Below are positions 16,460-24,765 of a DNA stretch of 39,293 bases, one piece after another; position 1 is the first letter of the stretch, and each line of letters begins with the position of its first letter. The stretch covers positions 1-39,293 of the forward strand of contig CAKNJS010000024.1 of assembly GCA_930986645.1 (NCBI GenBank), read 5' to 3'. Position numbers and translations under genes: made by a program. The notes below the pieces were generated by a model. That model did not search any database and was not told the DNA's origin. It saw only the letters and a list, made by a program, of their open reading frames with translations. Source of the stretch: an uncultured Lachnoclostridium sp. (GTDB lineage: Bacteria > Bacillota > Clostridia > Lachnospirales > Lachnospiraceae).

Positions 16460-18298
16460 ATGTGCGGAATAGTAGGATATGTAGGAGAAGAACAGGCGGC
16501 ACCGATCCTTCTGGGAGGACTGGCGAAGCTGGAATACAGAGGATATGATTCTGCCGGAATAGCGGTGCGCAATGAGTCCACAGGGGACATCTCTATTGTA
16601 AAGGCAAAGGGAAGACTGAAGGTGCTCGCGGAGAAGACGGATAACGGCAGAAGCGTGCACGGTACCTGCGGTATCGGACATACCCGCTGGGCAACCCATG
16701 GGGAGCCGTCCGAAAACAATGCACATCCTCATTGTACAGACGACAGATCCGTCGTTCTAGTACATAACGGAATTATCGAGAACTATCAGGAACTGAAGGA
16801 TAAGCTGCTCAGATCGGGGTATACATTCTACTCCCAGACAGATACAGAGATCGCTGTAAAACTGGTTGACTATTATTATAAGAAGACAGGCACTCCGCTG
16901 GAGGCGCTTACAAGAAGTATGCTCCGTATCCGTGGATCCTACGCATTCGGCGTAATGTTCCATGACTATCCGGGCAGGCTCTTTGCGGCAAGAAAAGACA
17001 GCCCGCTGATCATAGGAAGAAGTGCGACAGGAAGCCTGATCGCCTCGGATGTGCCGGCTATTCTGGATAAGACGAGAAACGTATACTACATTGACAATAT
17101 GGAGATTGCGGAGCTCACCGCGGATGAAGTACATTTCTACAATATCGACCGGGAAGAGATCCACAAAGATTCCGTTGAGATCAAATGGGACGCCGAGTCC
17201 GCAGAGAAAGGCGGATATGAGCACTTTATGCTCAAGGAGATCCACGAGCAGCCGAAAGCAGTTCAGGATATGATCGGTGCATATGTAAAAGACGGAGTCA
17301 TCGACTTCTCCGAAGCAGGGCTGACAGAAGACTCCCTGAAGGACGTGGAGCGAATCTATATTGTTGCCTGCGGTTCCGCTTACCATGTGGGCATGGCAGG
17401 AAAATATGTGCTGGAAGATCTTGCGCGTATCCCGGTAGAGGTTGATCTCGCATCGGAATTCCGTTACCGCAACCCTATCATTGTTCCTAACTCGCTGGTG
17501 ATCATCGTGTCACAGTCCGGTGAGACTGCGGACAGTCTTGCGGCTCTCCGCCTTATGAAAGAGCGGGAAGTGCCGGTGCTGGGCATTGTAAATGTAGTAG
17601 GATCCAGCATTGCGCGTGAGAGCGACTACACACTATATACCTATGCCGGACCGGAGATTTCAGTGGCTACGACAAAGGCTTACAGCACACAGCTTATCGC
17701 CATGTATCTTCTGGCGATCGAGGCGGCAAAGGTAAAAGGAACAATTGACGAGGAGCGTTACGGAGAACTTCTGACAGAGATGGAAACACTGCCGTCCAAG
17801 ATCCAGAAGACACTGGATGACAAAGAGCGTATCCAGTGGTTCGCGAGCAAGTTTGCCAATGCAAGAGATATCTTCTTCATCGGACGCGGACTGGATTATG
17901 CCATCAGTCTGGAAGGCAGTCTGAAGATGAAAGAGATCAGTTACATCCACTCGGAAGCATACGCGGCAGGCGAGCTCAAACACGGCCCGATCAGCCTTGT
18001 GGAGAACGGCATTCTGGTAGTGGGCGTACTGACGCAGAGCAGCCTGTTTGAGAAGACGCTCAGCAATATGGTAGAGGTAAAGAGCCGCGGCGCTTACCTG
18101 ATGGGGCTTACAACATACGGCAATTATAATATAGAAGATACTGCTGATTTCTCAGTCTACGTGCCGAAGACAGAAGAGTACTTCGCGACAAGCCTTGCAA
18201 TCGTGCCGCTGCAGCTGATGGGATACTATGTCAGCGTGGCGAAAGGTCTGGATGTGGATAAGCCGAGAAATCTGGCGAAGTCAGTTACGGTAGAATAA
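16460..18298 (+). CDS. glmS: Glutamine--fructose-6-phosphate aminotransferase (isomerizing)
   Basis: A full-length 612-residue GlmS. It makes glucosamine-6-phosphate from fructose-6-phosphate and glutamine, the first committed step to UDP-GlcNAc for peptidoglycan and polysaccharide. The N-terminal MCGIVGYVG exposes the catalytic Cys2 after Met removal. The glutaminase domain spans ~1-220 (TRWATHGEPSE.NAHPH visible), then two SIS isomerase domains (~285-425 with SQSGETADS, and ~455-600), ending in KPRNLAKSVTVE with the conserved active-site lysine. AAGGAGG (16443-16449) precedes the ATG by 10 nt. The leader has a terminator-like hairpin but no sequence I recognise as the glmS ribozyme often found upstream of this gene in Firmicutes. 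It sits just before the EPS locus, which needs its product. Confidence 0.97.
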   Translation: MCGIVGYVGEEQAAPILLGGLAKLEYRGYDSAGIAVRNESTGDISIVKAKGRLKVLAEKTDNGRSVHGTCGIGHTRWATHGEPSENNAHPHCTDDRSVVLVHNGIIENYQELKDKLLRSGYTFYSQTDTEIAVKLVDYYYKKTGTPLEALTRSMLRIRGSYAFGVMFHDYPGRLFAARKDSPLIIGRSATGSLIASDVPAILDKTRNVYYIDNMEIAELTADEVHFYNIDREEIHKDSVEIKWDAESAEKGGYEHFMLKEIHEQPKAVQDMIGAYVKDGVIDFSEAGLTEDSLKDVERIYIVACGSAYHVGMAGKYVLEDLARIPVEVDLASEFRYRNPIIVPNSLVIIVSQSGETADSLAALRLMKEREVPVLGIVNVVGSSIARESDYTLYTYAGPEISVATTKAYSTQLIAMYLLAIEAAKVKGTIDEERYGELLTEMETLPSKIQKTLDDKERIQWFASKFANARDIFFIGRGLDYAISLEGSLKMKEISYIHSEAYAAGELKHGPISLVENGILVVGVLTQSSLFEKTLSNMVEVKSRGAYLMGLTTYGNYNIEDTADFSVYVPKTEEYFATSLAIVPLQLMGYYVSVAKGLDVDKPRNLAKSVTVE

Positions 18299-18321
18299 TA
18301 TACCGCAATCATGTTTTATAG

Positions 18322-18370
18322 AGCGCGGGATGTAAAATTGAGGTTAATTCTCAGCTGAGACATCCGCGCT
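18322..18370 (+). terminator. Hairpin after glmS, weak terminator
   Basis: AGCGCGGGATGT (18322-18333) pairs with ACATCCGCGCT (18360-18370) with a one-base bulge. The T-rich tail is missing (TACTTGAC follows), and the next promoter begins 4 bp later. It may still limit read-through from glmS into the EPS operon. Confidence 0.4.
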
Positions 18371-18373
18371 TAC

Positions 18374-18402
18374 TTGACATTTGTATATAAAAGGATTATC
18401 TT
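18374..18402 (+). promoter_or_regulatory. Promoter of the EPS/capsule operon
   Basis: TTGACA (18374-18379), 17-bp spacer and TATCTT (18397-18402). The predicted transcription start near 18409 favours the GTG at 18426 over the GTG at 18411 as the cpsB start. Confidence 0.65.
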
Positions 18403-18425
18403 AGGAAAGAGTGAGGCAACAAATT

Positions 18426-19151
18426 GTGACAAATATAATTGATATTCACAGTCACATTCTTCCGGGGCTGGATGACGGAGCTGCCGATATGGAGGAGAGT
18501 ATGAAGATGCTCCGCCTTGCCCGCAGGCAGGGAATCACGCAGATTGCCGCCACGCCTCATTATTCGGCCGGATTCCCTAATATCTGCCCTGAGAAGATCA
18601 GGGAATTATGCAGAAAGGTTCAGGAATCCGCCCGTCAGAAACTGCAGACAGAGTTTTACATCTGGCCCGGACAGGAAATTATGTTCGGGAATGATGTTGT
18701 TCACTTATTGGATAATAAGGATATACTCACCATAGCGGACAGCAGGTATGTGCTGGTTGAGTTTCTTCCGGGAGTACCGTATTCGGGTCTGCTCCGAGCA
18801 GTTCGGGAGCTGGTTCTGGAAGGATATGTTCCTATTCTGGCTCACAGTGAACGATACATATGCCTGCGGGAGCAGGGACGAATTGACGACTTGAAAGCAC
18901 AGGGAGCATATATCCAGCTGAATTTCCGGCGTATCGGCGGAAAATGGTATGAAAATACAACGAGATGGTGCAGAAGAATGCTGCAGGCAGGAAAGGTGGA
19001 TTTTCTGGGAACAGATATGCACAACAGCCGGGAAAGACGTCCAGAGACAGCTCCCGGGATCGAATGGATGCAGAAACATCTGAGCAGAGATTATATAGAC
19101 AGAATTCTGTCGAGAAATCAGAAGAAGGTTCTGGCAGATGAGAAAATATAG
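18426..19151 (+). CDS. cpsB: Tyrosine-protein phosphatase, PHP family (CpsB/CapC/YwqE)
   Basis: About 241 residues of the PHP metallophosphatase family that dephosphorylates the BY-kinase in Gram-positive capsule loci. The N-terminal metal-binding motif DIHSHILPGLDDGA is intact. Further metal ligands are evident in AATPHY, the PGQEI segment, ILAHSERY and the C-terminal GTDMHNSRERRP. The start is taken as GTG 18426, because a GTG at 18411 lies at the predicted transcription start and leaves no room for a ribosome-binding site, whereas GTGAGG then serves 18426. It is first in the operon, followed by the chain-length regulator and kinase, the classic arrangement. It should tune polymer length by reversing tyrosine phosphorylation on the kinase tail. 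Confidence 0.9.
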   Translation: MTNIIDIHSHILPGLDDGAADMEESMKMLRLARRQGITQIAATPHYSAGFPNICPEKIRELCRKVQESARQKLQTEFYIWPGQEIMFGNDVVHLLDNKDILTIADSRYVLVEFLPGVPYSGLLRAVRELVLEGYVPILAHSERYICLREQGRIDDLKAQGAYIQLNFRRIGGKWYENTTRWCRRMLQAGKVDFLGTDMHNSRERRPETAPGIEWMQKHLSRDYIDRILSRNQKKVLADEKI

Positions 19152-19192
19152 ATGCCGTAAATTATGTATATAGAAAGCAAAGGAAAAGCGTT

Positions 19193-19939
19193 ATGGGGAA
19201 AACATACGATGATGACGAGATTGAAATCGATCTGAAGGAGCTCTTCTATGCTCTGAAGAAACGAATCCTTATTATCCTCGCCGTACTGGTGCTGGGGGCG
19301 GGAATTGCGGGGGTGTATACAAAACTCTTTGTGACACCGATGTACAGCGCAACATCTACGATACTGGTACTTACGAAAGAGACGACCCTTTCTTCGCTTG
19401 CTGATCTGCAGATCGGCAGTCAGCTGACTCAGGACTACAGTATTCTTCTGACGACGCGTACGGTACTCGAAGAAGTGGTGGATAATCTGGGGCTTGATAT
19501 GGACTACCGGCAGCTTAAGAGCAGCATATCAATTAATTATCCGGATGATACCCGTATTATGGAGATTACAGTGTCGAATTCGGATCCGGAGATGGCAAAG
19601 GCCATTGTTGATGAACTGGCGGCTGCAGGTTCTGAGTTTATCGCGGATCAGATGGAAGTAGTTCCGCCGAAAGTGGTGGAAGAGGGAGAAGTTCCGGCTA
19701 ATCCGGACAGTCCCAGCATGAAGAAGAATGTTATGATCGGCGCTCTGGCGGGACTTGTGGTGTCTGCAGGCATTATTATTCTGATGACTGTTATGGATGA
19801 TACGCTGAAGTCAGAAGACGACATCGAGCGTTATCTCGGTATGTCTACTCTTGCGAGCGTACCAGACAGGAAAGATTATATATCCGGAAAAGCTAAGAAA
19901 AAATCCAAGAAAAAACGCAGGAGGAAGAGACGAAAATGA
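19193..19939 (+). CDS. cpsC: Wzz-type chain-length/kinase-activator membrane protein
   Basis: A 248-residue polysaccharide co-polymerase of the CpsC/CapA type. A short cytoplasmic N-terminus (EIDLKELFYALKKR) leads to TM1 (~24-47). The extracellular Wzz domain includes YSATSTILVL and the coiled region, then the proline-rich ANPDSPSMKK motif before TM2 (~182-203). The cytoplasmic tail ends in an extreme Lys/Arg run (KKKSKKKRRRKRRK). It activates the BY-kinase encoded next and helps set chain length. Its stop overlaps the start of the kinase gene (ATGA at 19936-19939), indicating translational coupling. The very basic tail, overlapping the coupling site, is somewhat unusual. Confidence 0.92.
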   Translation: MGKTYDDDEIEIDLKELFYALKKRILIILAVLVLGAGIAGVYTKLFVTPMYSATSTILVLTKETTLSSLADLQIGSQLTQDYSILLTTRTVLEEVVDNLGLDMDYRQLKSSISINYPDDTRIMEITVSNSDPEMAKAIVDELAAAGSEFIADQMEVVPPKVVEEGEVPANPDSPSMKKNVMIGALAGLVVSAGIIILMTVMDDTLKSEDDIERYLGMSTLASVPDRKDYISGKAKKKSKKKRRRKRRK

Positions 19940-20625
19940 CACTGCAGAAAATCGTCATGACAGATCCGAAAGAACAGGATTACTTTTACGAAGAAGCAAT
20001 TAAGACTCTCCGTACAAACATTGAGTTCAGCGGTGCGGAGATAAAGTCAATCGTAGTGACAAGCTGCTATCCCAATGAGGGGAAGAGCGATATCCTGTTT
20101 CAGCTTGCCCGTGAGATGGGAAAAGCAGGAAAGAAAGTTCTTATCCTCGATGCAGATATCCGCAAGTCCAGTTTCGTCAACCGGTATCAGGTGAGCGGAA
20201 AGATCAGCGGGTTATCCCAGTATCTGAGCGGACAGGCAAATCTGCATGACGTCGTCTATACGACCAACTTTACAGGAGTGGATATTATATTCGCCGGGCC
20301 TGTAGCGCCGGATCCCACTGAGCTTTTATCCCAGCAGCTTTTTGAAGATCTGCTGAAGAATATGCGGGACATGTATGATTATATACTGGTCGATACGCCG
20401 CCGATCCTGAGCGTGATCGATGCGGCAGTGGCTGCAAAACAGTGCGATGGGGCGGTTCTTGTAATCGAGAGCGAACTCGTAAGCCGCAAGGCGGCAGTAA
20501 AAGCGAAAGATCAGCTCAAGCTGAGTGGCTGCAGACTGCTGGGAGCGGTCCTCAACAAGGTGGATATTAAGAAAAACAGATATTATTCGAAATACAGTTA
20601 TTACTACAACAGTGACGGCAAGTAA
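19936..20625 (+). CDS. cpsD: Bacterial tyrosine kinase (CpsD/CapB type)
   Basis: A 229-residue BY-kinase that autophosphorylates on its C-terminal tyrosine cluster and controls polysaccharide assembly with the preceding membrane partner. The Walker A-like loop is TSCYPNEGKSD (Lys50, Ser51). It departs from the usual PGxGK[ST]T at the first glycine and at the last position, where Asp replaces Thr. Walker A' (VLILDADIR) and Walker B (YILVDTPP, Asp153) are intact. The tail carries YYSKYSYYY, six tyrosines in nine residues. It is cytoplasmic and membrane-recruited. The start overlaps the upstream stop, so it is probably translated by coupling. Confidence 0.93.
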   Translation: MTLQKIVMTDPKEQDYFYEEAIKTLRTNIEFSGAEIKSIVVTSCYPNEGKSDILFQLAREMGKAGKKVLILDADIRKSSFVNRYQVSGKISGLSQYLSGQANLHDVVYTTNFTGVDIIFAGPVAPDPTELLSQQLFEDLLKNMRDMYDYILVDTPPILSVIDAAVAAKQCDGAVLVIESELVSRKAAVKAKDQLKLSGCRLLGAVLNKVDIKKNRYYSKYSYYYNSDGK

Positions 20626-20643
20626 AAGGAAGGTCAGAGGAAT

Positions 20644-21648
20644 ATGCCGGGCAGAAGAAAAAAGAAAAAGCTGTGGCTGATTCCGTTATGCGCGGCAGTG
20701 ATCACCGCCGCGGTTCTCGGCGTTCTGGTCTGGAACGCTCTCCGCAATGGAAAAGAGGCAGGCGGCGGATCATCAGACGGCGCCGGAGCGGACCGGACCG
20801 GAACAGTACAGTGGAATGGAAAAACATATCAGTATAACAATCATCTGAGCAACTATCTGCTGATCGGTGTGGACAACACGGAGATGACAGAGACTTCCAC
20901 AGGACAGGCCGATGCAGGTCAGGCAGACGCCATCTATCTGGTCTCATGGGACCGGGTGGAGAATACACTTACAACAATCTCTGTCCCGAGAGATACAATG
21001 ACAGAGATTCAGGTGTATGGGCCCGGCGGTACGGATCTGGGGAAAAGTACTGATCATATCAGCCTCTCTTATGCGTATGGCGATGGTTCTCACGAGAGCT
21101 GCCGTCTGACAGAAGATGCGGTCTCCAACTTGTTCTACGGATTATCGATTCAGGGATACTGTTCCATCAGTATGGATGCACTGCCGGTGCTGACAGAGAG
21201 CGTAGGAAGTCTGACAGTGACCGTTCCTAATAACAGTCTGGAAGGGGTCAGCCCTGAATTCACAGAGGGCGCGCAGGTGACTCTGACGCCTGAGAATACA
21301 GAGACCTTTGTCCGTTACCGTGATACCGGGGAAAGCCAGAGCGCGCTGAAGCGTATGGAGAGACAGCAGGAGTTCATCCGGGCATATGGAGAGGCGGCAA
21401 AGACCAGATTCGCAGAAGATCCGGAATTCGCCGCACAGCTCTACACTTCTCTGGAACCATATATGGTGACCAGTATGGGAAATGACGAGTTCGTCAGTCT
21501 CATGAAGAGCGCAGCGCAGGGGAAAGTGAAAGAAGGCTGGACCGTGCCGGGCGAAGGCGTGGAGGGAGAATTATATGACGAATACCACGTAGATGACAAC
21601 GCTCTGTATGAAAAGATTATAGAGACATTCTACGAGGAGGCAGAATAG
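20644..21648 (+). CDS. LytR-CpsA-Psr (LCP) family wall-polymer ligase
   Basis: A 334-residue LCP protein: a basic N-terminus, one membrane anchor (~10-30), a variable linker, then the extracellular LCP domain (~67-250). Landmarks are NYLLIGVDN, DAIYLVSWD, TTISVPRDTMTEI (conserved arginine that contacts the pyrophosphate) and FVRYRDTGES.SALKRMERQQEF. LCP enzymes transfer lipid-linked glycopolymers onto peptidoglycan, so this one probably attaches the product of this locus to the wall. AGG AGG-like spacing from the kinase gene is 18 bp. A 14-codon open frame with its own Shine-Dalgarno lies between this gene and the sortase. Confidence 0.9.
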   Translation: MPGRRKKKKLWLIPLCAAVITAAVLGVLVWNALRNGKEAGGGSSDGAGADRTGTVQWNGKTYQYNNHLSNYLLIGVDNTEMTETSTGQADAGQADAIYLVSWDRVENTLTTISVPRDTMTEIQVYGPGGTDLGKSTDHISLSYAYGDGSHESCRLTEDAVSNLFYGLSIQGYCSISMDALPVLTESVGSLTVTVPNNSLEGVSPEFTEGAQVTLTPENTETFVRYRDTGESQSALKRMERQQEFIRAYGEAAKTRFAEDPEFAAQLYTSLEPYMVTSMGNDEFVSLMKSAAQGKVKEGWTVPGEGVEGELYDEYHVDDNALYEKIIETFYEEAE

Positions 21649-21650
21649 AT

Positions 21651-21695
21651 ATGGGATACTTAACAGAGAGCGGCAGAAGAGGTGAGATGCCGTGA
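21651..21695 (+). CDS. Possible 14-codon microORF between LCP and sortase genes
   Basis: ATG at 21651 is preceded by GAGGAGG (21634-21640) and encodes 14 residues (MGYLTESGRRGEMP). Its TGA (21693-21695) overlaps the sortase GTG start (21692). It may serve only to couple translation into the sortase gene. Peptide function is doubtful. Confidence 0.3.
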   Translation: MGYLTESGRRGEMP

Positions 21696-22456
21696 AGAAA
21701 AAATATATTTTCATCAGCGTTGTACTTATACTGGCGGCGGCAGCGTGCGCCGGAATCGGAATCCATCAGTATCTGCAGCAGAAAAACGCAGGAAAGAATT
21801 ACGAGAAAGTACGCGAAGAGGTGAAAAAGGAAGAACCCATGGACACAGAGCTTGAACCTGAGAAAGATCCGGTGGATATTCCAATAGACTTTGCCGCACT
21901 TCAGGCGGAAAACCCTGATGTGTACGCATGGATTACCATACCGGGAACACAGATTGACTACCCGATCCTGCAGAGTGCGTCGGACGACAGCTATTATCTG
22001 ACTCACGATATCGACGGGCAGGAGAATCCGGAGGGCGCGATCTTCACAGAAAGCTGTAACAGTAAGGATTTCGAAGATCCCAATACCGTGATATACGGCC
22101 ATAATATGAAGAATGGAAGTATGTTCCAGAATCTGCATGATTATGAAGACCGGGATTTTTTCGATAACAACAGATCTGTGCTCATATACACCCCGGATGC
22201 GGTCCGTCACTATCAGATATTCGCGGCTTACCTTTATGACAACAGACATCTTATGGAAAGTTTTGATTTTAACAATCCATGGGTATATAAGCAGTATTTG
22301 GATCAGATATTTTCTATCAGGGATATGAATTCTTTCATCGATACGAGTATGGAAGTGGGAGTTGATGATAAAATCATCACCCTGTCAACATGCTATGGAA
22401 CTCAGCACAACAAGCGCTATCTGGTGCAGGCAGTGCTGGTATCTATAGAAAAATAA
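21692..22456 (+). CDS. srtB: Class B sortase
   Basis: A 254-residue class B sortase. The N-terminal membrane anchor is at ~4-22. The sortase domain (~65-254) opens with the class B marker PDVYAWITIPGTQIDYP. The catalytic residues are His137 in VIYGHNM, Cys234 in LSTCYGTQ and Arg242 in NKRYLVQ. It cleaves a sorting signal between Thr and Gly and joins the protein to peptidoglycan outside the membrane. The start is GTG with GAGGTGAG upstream, overlapping the microORF stop. The next gene encodes a protein with an SPQTG signal, resembling the SPxTG/PPxTG preference reported for Clostridioides difficile SrtB, so that protein is its likely dedicated substrate. Confidence 0.93.
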   Translation: MKKKYIFISVVLILAAAACAGIGIHQYLQQKNAGKNYEKVREEVKKEEPMDTELEPEKDPVDIPIDFAALQAENPDVYAWITIPGTQIDYPILQSASDDSYYLTHDIDGQENPEGAIFTESCNSKDFEDPNTVIYGHNMKNGSMFQNLHDYEDRDFFDNNRSVLIYTPDAVRHYQIFAAYLYDNRHLMESFDFNNPWVYKQYLDQIFSIRDMNSFIDTSMEVGVDDKIITLSTCYGTQHNKRYLVQAVLVSIEK

Positions 22457-22478
22457 TCAGGAAAGGAAGGATGCACTT

Positions 22479-23135
22479 ATGAAGAAGAGATTATTCGGCA
22501 CAATTCTCGCAGCTGTATTGCTCGTGACACAGGCAATGACAGTATTTGCCGCAGGCAGCAAGACTGCAGCCGTGTCTCCCGCCGGAGACTCCGTTGGAGC
22601 TTATCAGGTGAGCGATGTATCGGCTCGGACACACTCTGATACTATTGGATCAGATGTCTATGATATGGTTGCGGCGATAAATGCGGGAACAAAGACTCTG
22701 CGCAGCATCGCTGACCAGACACCGGATCTGAAGGAGGCTTTATCAGGCAAAGAAATGATCACACAGTTCTTTGAACTCAGTGCTGTCAACGGCGGTATCA
22801 AGACGGCTGACGGCAAGTATCTTTTGACACTGTCTGTACCTGCTCTGACAGACGGCATGACATCTGTACAGCTTCTTTACTACAATACAGCGACGGGGAA
22901 ATGGGTGCTCGTAGATCCTGCTAATGTAGACTTTGTGAATAAGACCATCACAGTCGAGTTAGATGATCTCTCGCTTGCAGCAGTTATCGCAAATACAGAT
23001 AACGTTGCAGCAGCTGACACAGCGGTGGGTACATCACCGCAGACCGGTATATCCTCAAGCTGGATGGTATGGCTTGGCGCGGCAGTTGTACTGGCGGCTG
23101 CAGGTGCTGTGACATACAGAAAAGCAAGAAGATAA
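22479..23135 (+). CDS. Small wall-anchored surface protein with SPQTG signal
   Basis: A 218-residue secreted protein. The signal peptide covers residues 1-~25 (VFAA cleavage), then a compact domain (~55-175). The first part is helical (YDMVAAINAGTKTLRSIADQ) and the second is rich in beta strands (YLLTLSVPAL, LLYYNTATGKWVLVDP). The C-terminus has SPQTG (186-190), a hydrophobic helix and RKARR, a complete sorting signal. It lies 22 bp downstream of the class B sortase, so sortase and substrate are co-transcribed inside the EPS operon. I do not recognise a characterised domain; a structural or polysaccharide-associated wall protein is a reasonable guess only. Confidence 0.82.
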   Translation: MKKRLFGTILAAVLLVTQAMTVFAAGSKTAAVSPAGDSVGAYQVSDVSARTHSDTIGSDVYDMVAAINAGTKTLRSIADQTPDLKEALSGKEMITQFFELSAVNGGIKTADGKYLLTLSVPALTDGMTSVQLLYYNTATGKWVLVDPANVDFVNKTITVELDDLSLAAVIANTDNVAAADTAVGTSPQTGISSSWMVWLGAAVVLAAAGAVTYRKARR

Positions 23136-23154
23136 GAAGGATTATCACATCAAA

Positions 23155-23184
23155 GGCGCGCTTGAAATAAAATTAAGGCGCGCC
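23155..23184 (+). other. GC-rich hairpin before the glycosyltransferase gene
   Basis: GGCGCGCTT (23155-23163) pairs with AAGGCGCGCC (23175-23184), a 9-bp stem with one G-U. No T-run follows, so it is probably an intercistronic mRNA structure that separates the highly expressed surface protein message from the biosynthetic genes rather than a full terminator. Confidence 0.5.
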
Positions 23185-23201
23185 CTGATATGGAGCAGTA
23201 A

Positions 23202-24644
23202 ATGTATAGTAGAGTGAGCAGTTCATGGCTGAAGCACTGGGACTTCATACTGATCGATCTGATCATGTTTCAAGCCGCATATGTGATCAGCTATGTAATG
23301 AGGATGGGCTTAAAAAATCCATATAAAATACAGTTATATTTCAATATTGCGATCATTATCTGTCTGGTAGATTTCTGTACGGCGTTCTTTACTGAACCCT
23401 ATCACGGAATCATGAGAAGAGGCTATTATCAGGAACTCAAGAGCGTGGTCCGGCATGTACTCCTTGTAAGCGTGATAGAGTTGTGTTATCTCTATCTCAG
23501 TAAACGGGCAGGTGCATTCTCAAGATTGTCTTTCCTGTGCTTTGTAGTATCATCTGTCATACTGATCTATCTGGGACGCATCTTATGGAAGAAGTATCTG
23601 ATCAGACACAAGAGACTGTTCTATGAGAAACTGAAGATGATTCTCGTCACTACAAAGCATGATGCGGATAATGTTCTGCAAAGAGTACTGCTGAACAGTT
23701 TTAATGAATTTGAAATTATCGGAATCTCCTATGCGGATGCTTCTCCTGAAAAAGGAGAGAATCTGTGCGGGATACCTGTCGTATGCCGGGCAGAGGAGAT
23801 CCCTGACTACATACAGACCCGTTGGGTTGACTCCGTATTCATCGGTGTGAGCGACAAGACATTAGTTCCCAAGGGGCTTACGGAGTCTTGTCTGGATATG
23901 GGACTGACAGTACATGACAGTCTGGAAGGTATGGAGGAACAGACAAGCAATCAGTATATCAACCGTATGGGAGGTTACATGGTGCTGACCTCCAGCGTGA
24001 AAGTCGCCTCTTCATGGCAGGTCATGATGAAGAGACTGCTGGATATATGCGGAGGAATCGTTGGAATGTTCCTTACCGGTATCATTACTATATTTCTGGG
24101 ACCGGCAATCTACATAGCGTCTCCCGGGCCGATCTTCTTCTCACAGATCAGGATCGGAAAGAACGGAAAACGGTTCAAAATCTATAAATTCCGCAGTATG
24201 TATCTGGACGCTGAGAAGCGGAAGAAAGATCTGATGGACAAAAATGAGATGAATGGTCTCATGTTCAAGATAGAGGCTGATCCGAGAATCATCGGAAGCG
24301 GACCGGACGGTACGCGCCACGGACTCGGGTGGTTCATAAGGAAAACATCGCTGGATGAATTCCCGCAATTCTGGAATGTTCTGAAAGGCGATATGAGTCT
24401 GGTGGGAACCAGACCGCCCACTGTGGATGAATGGAAGCATTACAAACCCTATCACCGCGCAAGACTTGCTGTGAAGCCGGGGCTTACCGGAATGTGGCAG
24501 GTGAGCGGCAGAAGCGATATCACAGACTTCGAAGAAGTGGTAAAGCTGGATATGAAGTATGTGAAGAACTGGTGCTTTGGGATGGATCTGAAGATCCTGT
24601 TCAAGACAGTATTTGTGGTACTGTCAGGGAGTGGATCGGAGTAG
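23202..24644 (+). CDS. Initiating polyprenyl glycosylphosphotransferase
   Basis: A 480-residue enzyme of the WbaP/CpsE type. It starts each repeat unit by moving a sugar-1-phosphate from a UDP-sugar to undecaprenyl phosphate on the inner membrane face. The N-terminal half has about four membrane helices (~13-130) and a Rossmann-like CoA-binding-type domain (~145-240). A fifth hydrophobic segment (~283-305) enters the catalytic domain, with SPGPIFFSQIRIGKNGKRF, YKFRSM and KTSLDEFPQFWNVLKGDMSL (Asp385-Glu386 the predicted catalytic pair), then GTRPPT and KPGLTGMWQVSGRS. Full length. The sugar (galactose, glucose or GlcNAc) cannot be fixed from sequence. It is the last gene before base composition shifts to AT-rich. 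Confidence 0.93.
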   Translation: MYSRVSSSWLKHWDFILIDLIMFQAAYVISYVMRMGLKNPYKIQLYFNIAIIICLVDFCTAFFTEPYHGIMRRGYYQELKSVVRHVLLVSVIELCYLYLSKRAGAFSRLSFLCFVVSSVILIYLGRILWKKYLIRHKRLFYEKLKMILVTTKHDADNVLQRVLLNSFNEFEIIGISYADASPEKGENLCGIPVVCRAEEIPDYIQTRWVDSVFIGVSDKTLVPKGLTESCLDMGLTVHDSLEGMEEQTSNQYINRMGGYMVLTSSVKVASSWQVMMKRLLDICGGIVGMFLTGIITIFLGPAIYIASPGPIFFSQIRIGKNGKRFKIYKFRSMYLDAEKRKKDLMDKNEMNGLMFKIEADPRIIGSGPDGTRHGLGWFIRKTSLDEFPQFWNVLKGDMSLVGTRPPTVDEWKHYKPYHRARLAVKPGLTGMWQVSGRSDITDFEEVVKLDMKYVKNWCFGMDLKILFKTVFVVLSGSGSE

Positions 24645-24765
24645 AAATGCAGGCATGAAGTCCAAATAATAACAATTATTTGCTTATAAAAGGTTTGATA
24701 TACATTGATCATGTATTTAAATATCTGAATCCCCAATATATAAGTTATCGTAAAGGAATCCTGAC

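Noticed and set aside
23155-23184. Terminator between the surface protein and the initiating glycosyltransferase
   Set aside because: The stem is solid but no T-run follows, and the downstream gene lacks its own promoter, so it was listed only as a hairpin.
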